From an uncultured Porphyromonadaceae bacterium (lineage in GTDB: Bacteria > Bacteroidota > Bacteroidia > Bacteroidales > Muribaculaceae): 64,000 nucleotides of DNA. The stretch is taken from the NCBI GenBank assembly GCA_900540205.1, contig UQER01000006.1:1-64000 (forward strand), in the 5' to 3' direction. Both the position numbers and the translations under genes were made by a program. The notes beneath the pieces are model-generated. The model worked only from the letters and a program-made list of their open reading frames with translations. It searched no databases and was not told the origin of the DNA. Below are positions 26,821 to 35,619 of this stretch, in pieces. Numbering within the stretch: position 1 is the stretch's first letter; the number at the start of each line of letters is the position of its first letter.

Positions 26821-28257
26821 TTGAAAATCGCTGTAATTAAAGGTACCCAGGCCAGACGGGTACCGCTCTTTGTATCGCTGTTGCCGATTATTGTCCTTTT
26901 GAGCAGTCTGGTGTTGATAATGATGTGTGAAGGCGCAGATGCCATTGCGGGGTATTCTCCGGTGGTGCTTCTCGGTTCGGCGGCATTGTCTGTAGTGTTA
27001 TCGTTTGTGTTCGGCGCATTGTCGCGACGCGGCATGACGGTTGGCTTTGTGCGCAGTGCGCGCCAGATTCTGCCTGCCGTGCCGATGCTCATCTGCATAG
27101 CGATGGTAGCCACTACATGGATGGTGAGCGGTGTGGTTCCCACTTTGATTGTATATGGCCTTGAAGTGCTTACCCCTACATTGTTTCTGGTCTCAGCCTG
27201 CGTGGTGTGTGCATTGATTTCGGTGCTTACCGGCAGCTCCTGGTCGACTATCGCCACTATCGGCGTGGCTTTCATGGGCATCGGTCAGGTGATGGGATTC
27301 AGTGCGGGCTGGATTGCCGGGGCAATTATATCAGGTGCGTATTTCGGTGATAAGATTTCACCGCTGAGCGACACAACAGTGGTTGCATCGAGTGCCTGTG
27401 GCGTTGATCTGTTTGCGCATATGCGTTATCTCATGCTATCATCCGTCCCCGCATTGCTGTTGGCGCTTGTGGTGTTTGCGGTAAAAGGATTTATGTCGGA
27501 CGCCGCCGATGCCGATCAGGGAATGATGCTTGACGGAGCTTTGAGAACCACTTTCAATATCACTTCTTGGACGCTTGTTATTCCGGCTATTACGCTTGCG
27601 CTTATTGCGTTCAGAGTTCCGACCCTCCTGACTCTTGCAGCGAGCGCGCTCCTCGGGTTCGTTGGCATTTTTGTGTTTCAGCCTGATTTAGGGCATTCGG
27701 TTATTTCTGCAGCGGGTATGCTGTGGTCCGGCAATGCTATGGACACAGGCGTGGAGCGCCTTGACAGTCTGGTGTCGACGGGTGGTATCTCCGGTATGAT
27801 GTCCACGGTGGCACTCGTGCTTTCCGCCATGATGTTCGGAGCCGCAATGATGGGCACAGGGATGCTTGCCTCCATTACGCGCAGCTTCACAAGCCGCCTT
27901 CACAAACGTACATCCATTGTAGGGGCTACGGTAGGTTCCGGTCTGTTCATGAACAGCACGACGGCCGACCAGTATCTGTCGCTGATTATCACAGGCAACA
28001 TGTACCGCAATGTTTACCGTCAGTTCGGACTCGAACCCCGGTTGCTCAGCCGTACCATCGAGGATTCGGTTTCTGTGACCTCCGTACTGATTCCCTGGAA
28101 TTCCTGCGGCATAACTCAGTCAACTGTACTCGGGGTGTCCACAATGGTCTATTTCCCGTACTGTATCTTCAATTTACTTTCCCCCTGCATGAGCCTTCTG
28201 CTCGCATGGACCGGATGGCGCATCCGCAATCTCCGGTTGTCACATGCCGGAGCGTAA
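26821..28257 (+). CDS. Na+/H+ antiporter, NhaC family
   Basis: A 478-residue membrane protein with about eleven helices. The motif GAYFGDKISPLSDTTVVASSACG (about 175-197) and the region NSTTADQYLSLIITG are diagnostic of NhaC-type antiporters, which exchange cytoplasmic Na+ for protons or couple amino-acid or organic-acid exchange. The reading frame begins at a TTG codon; no better ATG is found before the first membrane helix, so the exact start is uncertain. A hairpin at 28307-28343 may end the transcript. Confidence 0.88.
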   Translation: MKIAVIKGTQARRVPLFVSLLPIIVLLSSLVLIMMCEGADAIAGYSPVVLLGSAALSVVLSFVFGALSRRGMTVGFVRSARQILPAVPMLICIAMVATTWMVSGVVPTLIVYGLEVLTPTLFLVSACVVCALISVLTGSSWSTIATIGVAFMGIGQVMGFSAGWIAGAIISGAYFGDKISPLSDTTVVASSACGVDLFAHMRYLMLSSVPALLLALVVFAVKGFMSDAADADQGMMLDGALRTTFNITSWTLVIPAITLALIAFRVPTLLTLAASALLGFVGIFVFQPDLGHSVISAAGMLWSGNAMDTGVERLDSLVSTGGISGMMSTVALVLSAMMFGAAMMGTGMLASITRSFTSRLHKRTSIVGATVGSGLFMNSTTADQYLSLIITGNMYRNVYRQFGLEPRLLSRTIEDSVSVTSVLIPWNSCGITQSTVLGVSTMVYFPYCIFNLLSPCMSLLLAWTGWRIRNLRLSHAGA

Positions 28258-28297
28258 GGTTGTGACATATGTTCTTTATATTTACAACGAATATTTC

Positions 28298-28343
28298 TAA
28301 ATTTGCAACGCCGTAGGAATTGAAGGTTCCGTGGCGTTTTTTT
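28298..28343 (+). promoter_or_regulatory. -7 box overlapping a terminator-like hairpin
   Basis: TAAATTTG at 28298-28305 could start the aminotransferase transcript. It is followed at once by a hairpin (AACGCC 28307-28312 with GGCGTT 28333-28338) and seven T. The hairpin may simply terminate the upstream antiporter gene, or it may sit at the very 5' end of the aminotransferase message. Confidence 0.4.
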
Positions 28344-28407
28344 GTTTTCCTCGCTTCGGGGAGTATGCGGTACGGGCGGTGTGTCTCGTGCCATAACCGA
28401 TAAAATT

Positions 28408-29547
28408 ATGATCAAGCTTTCGATTCCGCATCTTGCGGGAAATGAGAAGAAATATGTCGACCAGGCGATAGAATCCACTTGGATTGTTCCCCTCGGGCCG
28501 ATGGTTGACGAATTCGAGCATCGTCTCGAAAAATTCCTCGACGTACCGAATGTGGTGGCTCTTTCGGCCGGTACGGCAGCCATACATCTCGGTCTGGTAA
28601 TGGCCGGTGTCAAGCGTGATGATGAAGTGATATGTCAGGACCTCACTTTCTCGGCCAGCTGCAATCCGATTGTCTACCTTGGCGCACGTCCGGTGTTTGT
28701 CGACAGTGAACGTGACACATGGAACATGGATCCCGTGCTTCTGGAACAGGCCATAGAGGACCGTATGAAGCTTACAGGCAAAAAGCCTGCTGCCATTGTA
28801 CCCGTACACCTTTACGGTATGCCTGCCAAAATGGACCGCATCATGGAGATTGCCCGACGGTATGGAATTCCCGTGGTAGAGGATGCCGCCGAGGCCCTTG
28901 GCTCTACATTCATGGACCGTTGTTGCGGGACATTCGGAAACTTCGGTGCATTGAGTTTCAACGGAAATAAAATTATAACCACATCCGGCGGTGGTGCGCT
29001 TATCTGCCATACGAAAGAGGAGGCCGACCGGGTGAAATACCTGTCGACCCAGGCGCGCGAACCGCTCCCCTATTATTATCATACCACAATCGGCTACAAT
29101 TATCGTCTCAGCAATGTTTCGGCGGCCATCGGCTGCGCACAGATTGAGGAACTTGAATGGAGGGTGAACCGCAGGCGTGCCATCCATGACATGTACGCGT
29201 CGCTTTTGGGAGATGTGGATTGCGTGGAGGTAAAATGCAATCCAGATGACCGCAGCCGTTCCAACTTCTGGCTTTCAACATTGCTGCTTGATAAGGATTC
29301 CGCGCCGCTTTCGTCCGATGAATTGCGCATTGCGCTTCTTGACAAAGGGATAGAGACCCGTCTGCTGTGGCGCCCGATGCACATGCAGCCTGTTTTTGCC
29401 GATGCGCCCTTCTATGGTAACGGTGTCGGAGAGGATCTCTTCAGTCGCGGATTGTGCCTCCCCTCGGGTTCCAGTCTTACAGACGAGGAGGTGGCCGCAG
29501 TGGCCGAGGCAATAAAAGAATGCCTTTCAGGCGCCCGAAAATCCTGA
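28408..29547 (+). CDS. DegT/DnrJ/EryC1/StrS-family PLP aminotransferase
   Basis: A sugar aminotransferase of about 379 residues that adds an amino group to a nucleotide-linked keto-sugar. The PLP-binding lysine is Lys188 in FNGNKIITTSGGGA, preceded by VVEDAAEALGS and VPVHLYGMPAKMD, as in the PglE/LegC branch used for bacillosamine-type or legionaminic-type sugars. The start at 28408 (MIKLSIPHLAGNEKKYVDQAI) is the family start; the open frame before it has none. It lies 15 bp before a HAD hydrolase, suggesting an operon for an unusual surface-sugar modification. The exact sugar cannot be told, and no dehydratase or glycosyltransferase is beside it. Confidence 0.9.
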   Translation: MIKLSIPHLAGNEKKYVDQAIESTWIVPLGPMVDEFEHRLEKFLDVPNVVALSAGTAAIHLGLVMAGVKRDDEVICQDLTFSASCNPIVYLGARPVFVDSERDTWNMDPVLLEQAIEDRMKLTGKKPAAIVPVHLYGMPAKMDRIMEIARRYGIPVVEDAAEALGSTFMDRCCGTFGNFGALSFNGNKIITTSGGGALICHTKEEADRVKYLSTQAREPLPYYYHTTIGYNYRLSNVSAAIGCAQIEELEWRVNRRRAIHDMYASLLGDVDCVEVKCNPDDRSRSNFWLSTLLLDKDSAPLSSDELRIALLDKGIETRLLWRPMHMQPVFADAPFYGNGVGEDLFSRGLCLPSGSSLTDEEVAAVAEAIKECLSGARKS

Positions 29548-29562
29548 TTCCGGTAGTGCTCC

Positions 29563-30243
29563 ATGGTTGTTTTTGACCTTGACGATACGCTTTATTTCGA
29601 GGCCGACTATGTTCGGTCGGCTGTCGACGCTGTCGCAACGTTTGTTGCGGGCTGCAGTGACATGACTTTTGAGGTAGCCAAAGCAATTGTGCAGTCTGCA
29701 CCATCGGTCGGCGCAGGGTTCGATTTGCTTGCTGAAAGAGCCGGGGCAAACGTCAATGGAGAGCATCTTTCTGCGGCGGCCATGGTGAAGGTCTATCGCA
29801 CACATATGCCTTATATTGCATTACGCTCAGGGGCCGCACAACTTCTGGATGCGCTGAAATCCCGTGGAATCAGAATCGGAATGATAACGGATGGCCGCTG
29901 TGTCACGCAGATCAATAAATACAAAGCACTTGGTCTGGAAAAGTATATTCCCGAATCCGATTTTCTTGTGTCGGAGGCGACTGGTGCCGACAAAAATTCG
30001 CCGAAGCCTTTCGAGCGGATGATGTTTTTGCATCCGGACGAAACCAACTGGGTTTACATCGGCGATAATCCTGCCAAGGATTTCCATTGGCCCAATGTGT
30101 TCGGGTGGACAACGATCGAGATTGCCAATCCGCCCCGGTTGTGCATCCATCCGCAGACAATTGAAGTTGAGGAGCTGTGGAAACCCCGTCACATTGTCGA
30201 CGAGCTGCCTAAGGCATTGGCATATATCATGGAATTTCATTAA
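29563..30243 (+). CDS. HAD-superfamily hydrolase
   Basis: A 226-residue phosphatase-like protein. Motif I MVVFDLDDTLY carries the nucleophile Asp5 and the acid/base Asp7; motif II is GMITDG; motif III is the lysine in TGADKNSPKPF; motif IV is IGDNPAKDF. The helical cap lies between motifs I and II (about 15-85). Family members dephosphorylate sugars, nucleotides or amino acids. Tight linkage to the aminotransferase suggests removal of phosphate from the same amino-sugar pathway intermediate, as inference. Confidence 0.88.
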   Translation: MVVFDLDDTLYFEADYVRSAVDAVATFVAGCSDMTFEVAKAIVQSAPSVGAGFDLLAERAGANVNGEHLSAAAMVKVYRTHMPYIALRSGAAQLLDALKSRGIRIGMITDGRCVTQINKYKALGLEKYIPESDFLVSEATGADKNSPKPFERMMFLHPDETNWVYIGDNPAKDFHWPNVFGWTTIEIANPPRLCIHPQTIEVEELWKPRHIVDELPKALAYIMEFH

Positions 30244-30309
30244 ATTTGTGAGTTAATTTCATGGACTTGCCTTTTGCAAATGCTTGCGTGGGCTCCATAC
30301 AGCAATGAA

Positions 30310-32277
30310 ATGAAAAGAAATATATCCGCCCTATTTATATTTGTCATTCTTGTGTCGGCCTTCGGCTTCCGGACAGCGGCAAAAAAAGTGCAGCTCGAGC
30401 CGTCGTATGCGTGGAAGCTTGTGCCGCCGCTGGGGCTGCGTGAACCGGCCACGATTGACACTCTCTTTCAGAACTACTCGCTCGAATTCATTCCTCAACA
30501 GGTCTCGCCGGCTTATGCCGCGACAGGCAACTATTGTGCCGAAGGCTACAATATGCTGTTCATGGAACGCAAGCCGATGAGCGATTTCTTCTTCCGTGAT
30601 GCGCTTCTGCCATGGATTCCCACCGAGGAGAAAGCCCGGTTCTATAACACCCGAATTCCGACCACATTCCTCAGCTATAACTTCGGAGGTGGCAAGGAGA
30701 TCGGTCAGGACCGCTTTTCCACAGTGTTCTCGGCCAATGCAAACGCCCGTACGCAGGTGGGTGCGATGATTGATTATATCTACTCAAAAGGAAGCTACGC
30801 CAATCAGGCGGCCAAAGACCTTAACTGGGGCTTTTCGGGCAGTTATATCGGCGAACGATATGAATTCCAGGGCTATCTGACCCATTTTAACCTTGTGACT
30901 AAAGAAAACGGAGGTATAACCGACGATCTCTATATCACGGATCCGGCAGTGGTGCAGGGCGGCAATACTTCCGTGAACACCAAGCAGATTCCTGTGAACC
31001 TCTCGGACGCACACAGTCGTGTGAAAGGCACGGACCTGTATCTGAACAATAAATATAAACTCGGTTTCTGGAAAGAGGAGCAGGTGAACGATTCAACCGT
31101 GAAGCGCACGCTTGTGCCTGTAACGAGTTTTATATGGACATTCCGTTATCAGGAGTCCAAGCATGTGTTCCGCAACGAGAATGCTCAGGAAAATCTGTCG
31201 TTCTGGGAAAATACCTATCTGAATCCGCATTATACTGACGATTACCAGAATTACTGGAAGATACGCAACACGGTGGGCGTTTCGCTTCTTGAGGGCTTTA
31301 ACAAATGGGCGAAGGCCGGATTGGCGCTGTTCGCCACTCATGAGATACGTAATTACCACATGGAAAGTTTCGCCGAGGCACCTTCGGGCGCGCAGGTGGA
31401 AGCCATGACGGAGGTGCCCGATCCCGATATGAAGCTTGATGAGCGTCAGAATCTGCTTTGGGTGGGTGCCCAGCTTACAAAGCAGCAGGGACGTCTGTTC
31501 AACTACAATGTCACGGGAGAGATTGGCCTGGTAGGTGATGCAGCGGGCGAAATAAAAGTCAGCGGCGACATAACCACTCGCATCCCGTTGTTCGGTGACA
31601 CAGTGCCTGTCAAGGCTTTCGGGCATTTCAACAATCTGTCCGCCCCCTGGCTGATGAAACATTTCTGGTCCAACCACTTTATGTGGGAGAATGACTTTTC
31701 AAAGACCCGTTCGTTCCGCGTGGGTGGCGAGATTTCCGTACCCTGGACCAATACTTCACTGACAGCCCAGATTGAAAACATTCAGAATCATATCTATTTT
31801 GATGACCGTGCGCTCCCTGCTCAGTATGGTGGCAACGCCCAGGTGTTCAGCGCCACATTGCGTCAGAATTTCCATTTCGGAGTGCTGCACTGGGACAACC
31901 GCCTCACCTATCAGCAGTGTACGGAGGATGCGGTGATTCCGTTGCCGAAGTTTGTGGTGAATTCCAACATGTATGTCATGTTCAAGGTGGCCACTCTGTT
32001 CGTACAGTTCGGCGTGAACTGCGACTACTTCACCAAATACAAGGGCGTTGGGTTCCAGCCGGCCACCATGTCGTTCTATAATCAGCGGTCGGTAGATATC
32101 GGCAACTATCCATTTGTAGACGTCTATATTAACTGCAAGCTGTCAAAGACCCGATTCTATGTGATGATGTCGCATGTCAACCAGGGCTTGACAGGGACGA
32201 ACTACTTCTCCATGCCGCATTATCCCATGAATCCGCGTCGCCTTCAGATGGGGCTTTCAATCGATTTCGCAAACTAA
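30310..32277 (+). CDS. putative porin (Porin_10-type outer-membrane barrel)
   Basis: A protein of about 655 residues with a signal peptide (MKRNISALFIFVILVSAFGF) and a long run of amphipathic strands with aromatic girdles. I recognise the 'putative porin' family of Bacteroidetes (for example LGLREPATIDTLFQNYSLEFIPQQ and PTTFLSYNFGGGKEIGQDRFSTVFSAN). The start at 30310 is chosen because it opens the signal peptide; the frame itself is open from 30274. The gene starts 66 bp after the HAD gene. The function is presumably diffusion of small solutes, but it has not been defined for the family. Confidence 0.82.
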   Translation: MKRNISALFIFVILVSAFGFRTAAKKVQLEPSYAWKLVPPLGLREPATIDTLFQNYSLEFIPQQVSPAYAATGNYCAEGYNMLFMERKPMSDFFFRDALLPWIPTEEKARFYNTRIPTTFLSYNFGGGKEIGQDRFSTVFSANANARTQVGAMIDYIYSKGSYANQAAKDLNWGFSGSYIGERYEFQGYLTHFNLVTKENGGITDDLYITDPAVVQGGNTSVNTKQIPVNLSDAHSRVKGTDLYLNNKYKLGFWKEEQVNDSTVKRTLVPVTSFIWTFRYQESKHVFRNENAQENLSFWENTYLNPHYTDDYQNYWKIRNTVGVSLLEGFNKWAKAGLALFATHEIRNYHMESFAEAPSGAQVEAMTEVPDPDMKLDERQNLLWVGAQLTKQQGRLFNYNVTGEIGLVGDAAGEIKVSGDITTRIPLFGDTVPVKAFGHFNNLSAPWLMKHFWSNHFMWENDFSKTRSFRVGGEISVPWTNTSLTAQIENIQNHIYFDDRALPAQYGGNAQVFSATLRQNFHFGVLHWDNRLTYQQCTEDAVIPLPKFVVNSNMYVMFKVATLFVQFGVNCDYFTKYKGVGFQPATMSFYNQRSVDIGNYPFVDVYINCKLSKTRFYVMMSHVNQGLTGTNYFSMPHYPMNPRRLQMGLSIDFAN

Positions 32278-32341
32278 AGGATTGCCTGATAATTCGGAAA
32301 TAGGCATAGATTATCTTTAAGAATTTAATCTCACTCAGACG

Positions 32342-33112
32342 ATGTACAAGCGATTGGAACCCAAACGTGGATCGGCAGGGCTTTATGTATTGATGCTCAT
32401 TGCCGCCGCAGGCATCATGCTGGTCGGGCTTAAAATGTGCTCGTCGCCCGGCGTGGGCGAACGCCGGGAGCATCTTGCATCGGGCGATACGCTCAATGTT
32501 GCCATAGAAGTGTCGCCAATGGGAGTCACCATGAACGGCGATACGTTGTCGGGAGTGTATTACGACCTGCTGCGCGCCAAGGTGGGTGCCACGATACCCC
32601 TGCGCTTCCATCCCATCACGCGGCTTGCCGATGCTCTTGCCGGACTTGACGAGGGGAGGTATCAGCTTGTGGTGGCCGACATACCCGCCACGGCTGAACT
32701 GAAATCGCATTATTGCTTTGTGAATCCTGGCGATGTGGACCGGCAGGTGCTTGTGCAGCTTGCCGATTCAACAGGTGCTTTGGAGGTGGCAACGCAGACC
32801 GATCTGGGTCACAAGCATGTGGCTGTTCCGGTCGGTTCGCCGTTTATAGCCCGTCTGAGGGCGCTGTCGCATGAAATCGGTGATACAATTTACGTGGATG
32901 AAGACCCCTCCTATTCCTCGGAGCAACTTGTGATACTGACAGCATTGGGGGAAGTTCCCCGTGCGGTGGTAAGCGAGGGTGTGGCGCGCCGGTTGTTACG
33001 CCGCTATCCACGGCTGGATGCGTCGGTCCCGGTGTCGTTCCGGCAGTTTCAGGGATGGGCCATGACCGACTCGATAATGTGCGATTCCATCCAGCATCTT
33101 ATCGTAAAATAA
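32342..33112 (+). CDS. membrane-anchored type-3 solute-binding protein (MltF-N-like)
   Basis: A 256-residue protein with one N-terminal membrane helix (about 15-33, YVLMLIAAAGIMLVGLKM) and a periplasmic domain of the bacterial type-3 solute-binding fold (LNVAIEVSPMGVTMNGDTLSGVYYDLLRA, then LADALAGLDEGRYQLVVADIPAT). This matches the N-terminal module of the lytic transglycosylase MltF, but no C-terminal lysozyme-like domain follows: the frame stops at 33112 and a terminator comes immediately after. No permease or ATPase for amino-acid uptake is adjacent. It could be a sensor or a ligand-binding regulator of wall enzymes. Confidence 0.7.
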   Translation: MYKRLEPKRGSAGLYVLMLIAAAGIMLVGLKMCSSPGVGERREHLASGDTLNVAIEVSPMGVTMNGDTLSGVYYDLLRAKVGATIPLRFHPITRLADALAGLDEGRYQLVVADIPATAELKSHYCFVNPGDVDRQVLVQLADSTGALEVATQTDLGHKHVAVPVGSPFIARLRALSHEIGDTIYVDEDPSYSSEQLVILTALGEVPRAVVSEGVARRLLRRYPRLDASVPVSFRQFQGWAMTDSIMCDSIQHLIVK

Positions 33113-33156
33113 AAAAGAGGCAACCATTGACACTGCGGTCGGTTGCCTCTTCTTTT
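33105..33156. terminator. bidirectional terminator between the solute-binding gene and the reverse-strand RNA
   Basis: An 11-bp perfect stem (AAGAGGCAACC at 33115-33125 with GGTTGCCTCTT at 33141-33151). The forward strand ends in CTTTTAT; the reverse strand ends in six U followed by AUUUUA. Confidence 0.85.
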
Positions 33157-33426
33157 ATATAAAAGCCACACCAAAGGATGCGATGAAACTCCGAAAGACA
33201 GGTTTTGAGCTCTCTCCGCACTTTGTAATCCGCCTGGCCGGTGTGTAAACACTTAACCGGCATACGCCATATGAAATGGACGTCGGGGCCCGCCATTGCG
33301 CGTCGAGTTTGTCTCGGTATTTCACTTATAATTGATGAGTTTCCCAATCAACTTTGATGCGGCAGAATTTCAATGTCCTCAGGAGGCCGATAATGCCTCT
33401 CCACGGCTCTATAGCCTTTGTTTTTA
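33111..33426 (-). ncRNA. probable structured non-coding RNA of about 315 nt (6S-like/Bacteroidales-1 candidate)
   Basis: No credible gene covers this stretch, yet it has a complete reverse-strand promoter (33432-33463) and ends in a strong terminator with a U-run. The predicted transcript runs from about 33426 to 33111. It contains several local hairpins, for example a GTGT/ACAC loop inside CCGG arms near 33239-33263 and a TTGAT/ATCAA stem near 33330-33351. The extreme 5' part (CAAAGG) can pair with CCTTTG near the 3' end, giving a rod-like closed form as in 6S RNA. It lacks the signatures of RNase P RNA, tmRNA or SRP RNA. A 6S-like regulator of RNA polymerase or the Bacteroidales-1 class is my best guess from size and architecture; a cis-acting or unknown small RNA remains possible. 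Confidence 0.55.
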
Positions 33427-33431
33427 TAACG

Positions 33432-33463
33432 CAAATTTAAGTCAAAGGGTTTAATTGTGCAAA
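33432..33463 (-). promoter_or_regulatory. full sigma-ABfr promoter driving the reverse-strand RNA
   Basis: On the reverse strand: TTTG (33463-33460), exactly 20 nt, then TAAATTTG (33439-33432). This is one of the best promoter matches in the window and has no protein gene behind it. Confidence 0.65.
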
Positions 33464-33608
33464 TAGACTGGCAAAAAAATAAGGATTGGTGCAACTTTAT
33501 CGTTCGTGACATCGTCTATTAGACGTGAATGTTTCCGAACGGATGTTAAACAAACTTAGCATTAAACGGATTTAACGTTCACGCCGTTTTTCACGCATAA
33601 ATTAATAG

Positions 33609-33616
33609 TACATTTG
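33609..33616 (+). promoter_or_regulatory. -7 box for the MacAB-TolC-like operon
   Basis: TACATTTG, a full -7 match, 52 bp before the ATG at 33668. The stretch 33464-33608 is AT-rich with no other recognisable signal. Confidence 0.5.
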
Positions 33617-33667
33617 ACACTTAGTAATTCCGAATCATGGAATTGACCAATAATTCATCACTGTTAT

Positions 33668-34378
33668 ATGATTAAGCTAAGGGATGTAAACAAAACCTAT
33701 CCCGGCATCGTGCCGTTGCACGTGCTGAAGGACATCAATCTTGATATCAACAAGGGCGAGCTTGTCTCGATTATGGGCGCCTCCGGTTCAGGCAAATCGA
33801 CTTTGCTCAATATTCTTGGAATACTTGACAATTATGACACCGGCGATTACTGGCTTGACGGCACGCTGATAAAGAATCTCAGTGAAAACAAAGCCGCCGA
33901 GTACCGTAACCGGATGATCGGTTTTGTATTTCAGTCGTTCAATCTCATCAACTATAAGAATGCTGTTGAGAATGTGGCTCTTCCACTGTTCTATCAGGGT
34001 GTGGGGCGCCGCAAACGCAACATGCTCGCAATGGAACAGCTTGAAAAGATGGGGCTTGCCGAACGTGCGCACCATCTTCCAGGCGAGCTGTCGGGCGGAC
34101 AGAAACAGCGTGTGGCCATTGCCCGCGCTCTTATTACCAAGCCGTCGATAATTCTTGCTGACGAGCCGACCGGTGCGCTGGACAGCAAGACGTCGAAAGA
34201 CGTGATGCAGGTGTTCAAGCAGCTCAACCGTCAGGATGGCATGACGGTGGTAATAGTGACACACGACCCCGGTGTCGGCGCGCAGACCGACCGCCTGATA
34301 CGTATTGTTGACGGTATGATTGTACCTGATAAACCTGAAATCACAACCACATTACCAATCACCACATGTTCGATTTAA
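33668..34378 (+). CDS. ABC transporter ATP-binding protein, MacB/LolD type
   Basis: The ATPase of a five-gene export operon. It has 236 residues and all motifs: Walker A MGASGSGKSTLLNILG (from about residue 36), Q-loop FVFQSFNLI, signature LSGGQKQRVAIARAL and Walker B IILADEPTGALD, followed by the H-loop VTHD. MacB/LolD-type ATPases drive mechanotransmission rather than classical transport through the membrane. Its last 13 bases overlap the start of the first permease gene, indicating translational coupling. Confidence 0.94.
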   Translation: MIKLRDVNKTYPGIVPLHVLKDINLDINKGELVSIMGASGSGKSTLLNILGILDNYDTGDYWLDGTLIKNLSENKAAEYRNRMIGFVFQSFNLINYKNAVENVALPLFYQGVGRRKRNMLAMEQLEKMGLAERAHHLPGELSGGQKQRVAIARALITKPSIILADEPTGALDSKTSKDVMQVFKQLNRQDGMTVVIVTHDPGVGAQTDRLIRIVDGMIVPDKPEITTTLPITTCSI

Positions 34379-35592
34379 TAAGTGAAATCCTACAGACGCT
34401 CAAGCATAACAAAATGCGTACTGCCCTTACCGGGGTGGCTGTGGCATGGGGGATATTCATGCTGATTGTGCTGCTTGGCGTGGGCAATGGAGTCACCAAC
34501 TCGTTCAAGGAGCATGCCATGACACCCGGTTCGCAGAAAATCAATGTGTGGGGCGGAAGGACAAGCAAGCCTTATCACGGATATCGTGAGGGCCGGAATA
34601 TTGAACTCAAGCATAACGATATGACGGTGATTGCCGATGAGAATAAGAAGTTCGTGGGCGAAGTCACTTCCACCATCGACGGCTACAGCGGTAACATCTC
34701 TTCAGGAAAACATTCTATCTCCTCTTCATACGTGGGCGTCTATCCTTCGGAACTTACACTCCGGTCGGAAATCAAGATGAAATATGGCCGCTTCATAAAT
34801 GAAAAGGATATGGCGGAATGTGCCAAAAGCATTGTGCTTCCCGAAAGTAAGGCAGAACAGCTTTTCCCTCCTGACGGTTCGGATGCCATAGGGAAACGCC
34901 TGTCGATAAATGGTTTGAGCTTTAAGGTGGTAGGTATCTATGAAAGCCGTTGGGGGCGGACAATATATGTGCCATACAACACTGCCAAGATGCTTGCAGG
35001 CAACAAGGATGAACTTGGGAGCATGAGTGTGATGCTGCAGAACGTGGAGACCATAGAAGATGGAGATGCTGCAGAGACGGCTATCCGTCAGACTCTTGCC
35101 GCAACACATGATTTTTCTCCGGACGATTCTGGTGCCGTGTGGACCTGGAACCAGTTCTCGCAAGGACTTAAAGGACTTCAGGCCATGAATATTCTCAATA
35201 TATCCATATGGATACTCGGATTGCTTACGCTGCTCACCGGTATTGTGGGCATCAGCAATATCATGTTCGTTTCAGTTAAGGAACGCACGCACGAAATCGG
35301 AATCCGCCGTGCCATCGGAGCCAAGCCCCGTTCTATCCTTGTGCAGATCATGGCGGAGAGCGTTGCCATCACTACGCTGTTCGGATATATCGGAATTGTA
35401 ATCGGAACTGTGGCTACCTATATACTTAATAAGCTGTTCGGCGACACGGATTTCATGTCAAATCCGTCGGTTGACATCTCGATTGCAATAGAGGTAACCG
35501 CGGTGCTTATCCTTGCCGGAGCTTTTGCAGGTTTGTTCCCGGCATTGAAATCTCTTAAAATAAAACCTGTAGAGGCTCTGCGGGATGAATAA
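34366..35592 (+). CDS. MacB-type ABC permease, first copy
   Basis: A 408-residue FtsX/MacB-family permease: one N-terminal helix (about 20-40), a large periplasmic MacB_PCD domain (about 45-270), then three C-terminal helices. The conserved loop KERTHEIGIRRAIGAKPRSILVQI lies between helices 2 and 3. It starts inside the ATPase gene. Together with the second permease it probably makes a heterodimer, unlike E. coli MacB, which is a homodimer fused to its ATPase. Confidence 0.92.
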   Translation: MFDLISEILQTLKHNKMRTALTGVAVAWGIFMLIVLLGVGNGVTNSFKEHAMTPGSQKINVWGGRTSKPYHGYREGRNIELKHNDMTVIADENKKFVGEVTSTIDGYSGNISSGKHSISSSYVGVYPSELTLRSEIKMKYGRFINEKDMAECAKSIVLPESKAEQLFPPDGSDAIGKRLSINGLSFKVVGIYESRWGRTIYVPYNTAKMLAGNKDELGSMSVMLQNVETIEDGDAAETAIRQTLAATHDFSPDDSGAVWTWNQFSQGLKGLQAMNILNISIWILGLLTLLTGIVGISNIMFVSVKERTHEIGIRRAIGAKPRSILVQIMAESVAITTLFGYIGIVIGTVATYILNKLFGDTDFMSNPSVDISIAIEVTAVLILAGAFAGLFPALKSLKIKPVEALRDE

Positions 35593-35619
35593 AACCCAGA
35601 TAACAATATACATCATCAC

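Noticed and set aside
33049..33347. Two overlapping short reverse-strand frames in the 33.1-33.35 kb region
   Set aside because: Neither has a family or a plausible start, and both lie within the predicted structured RNA, which explains them better as chance frames.
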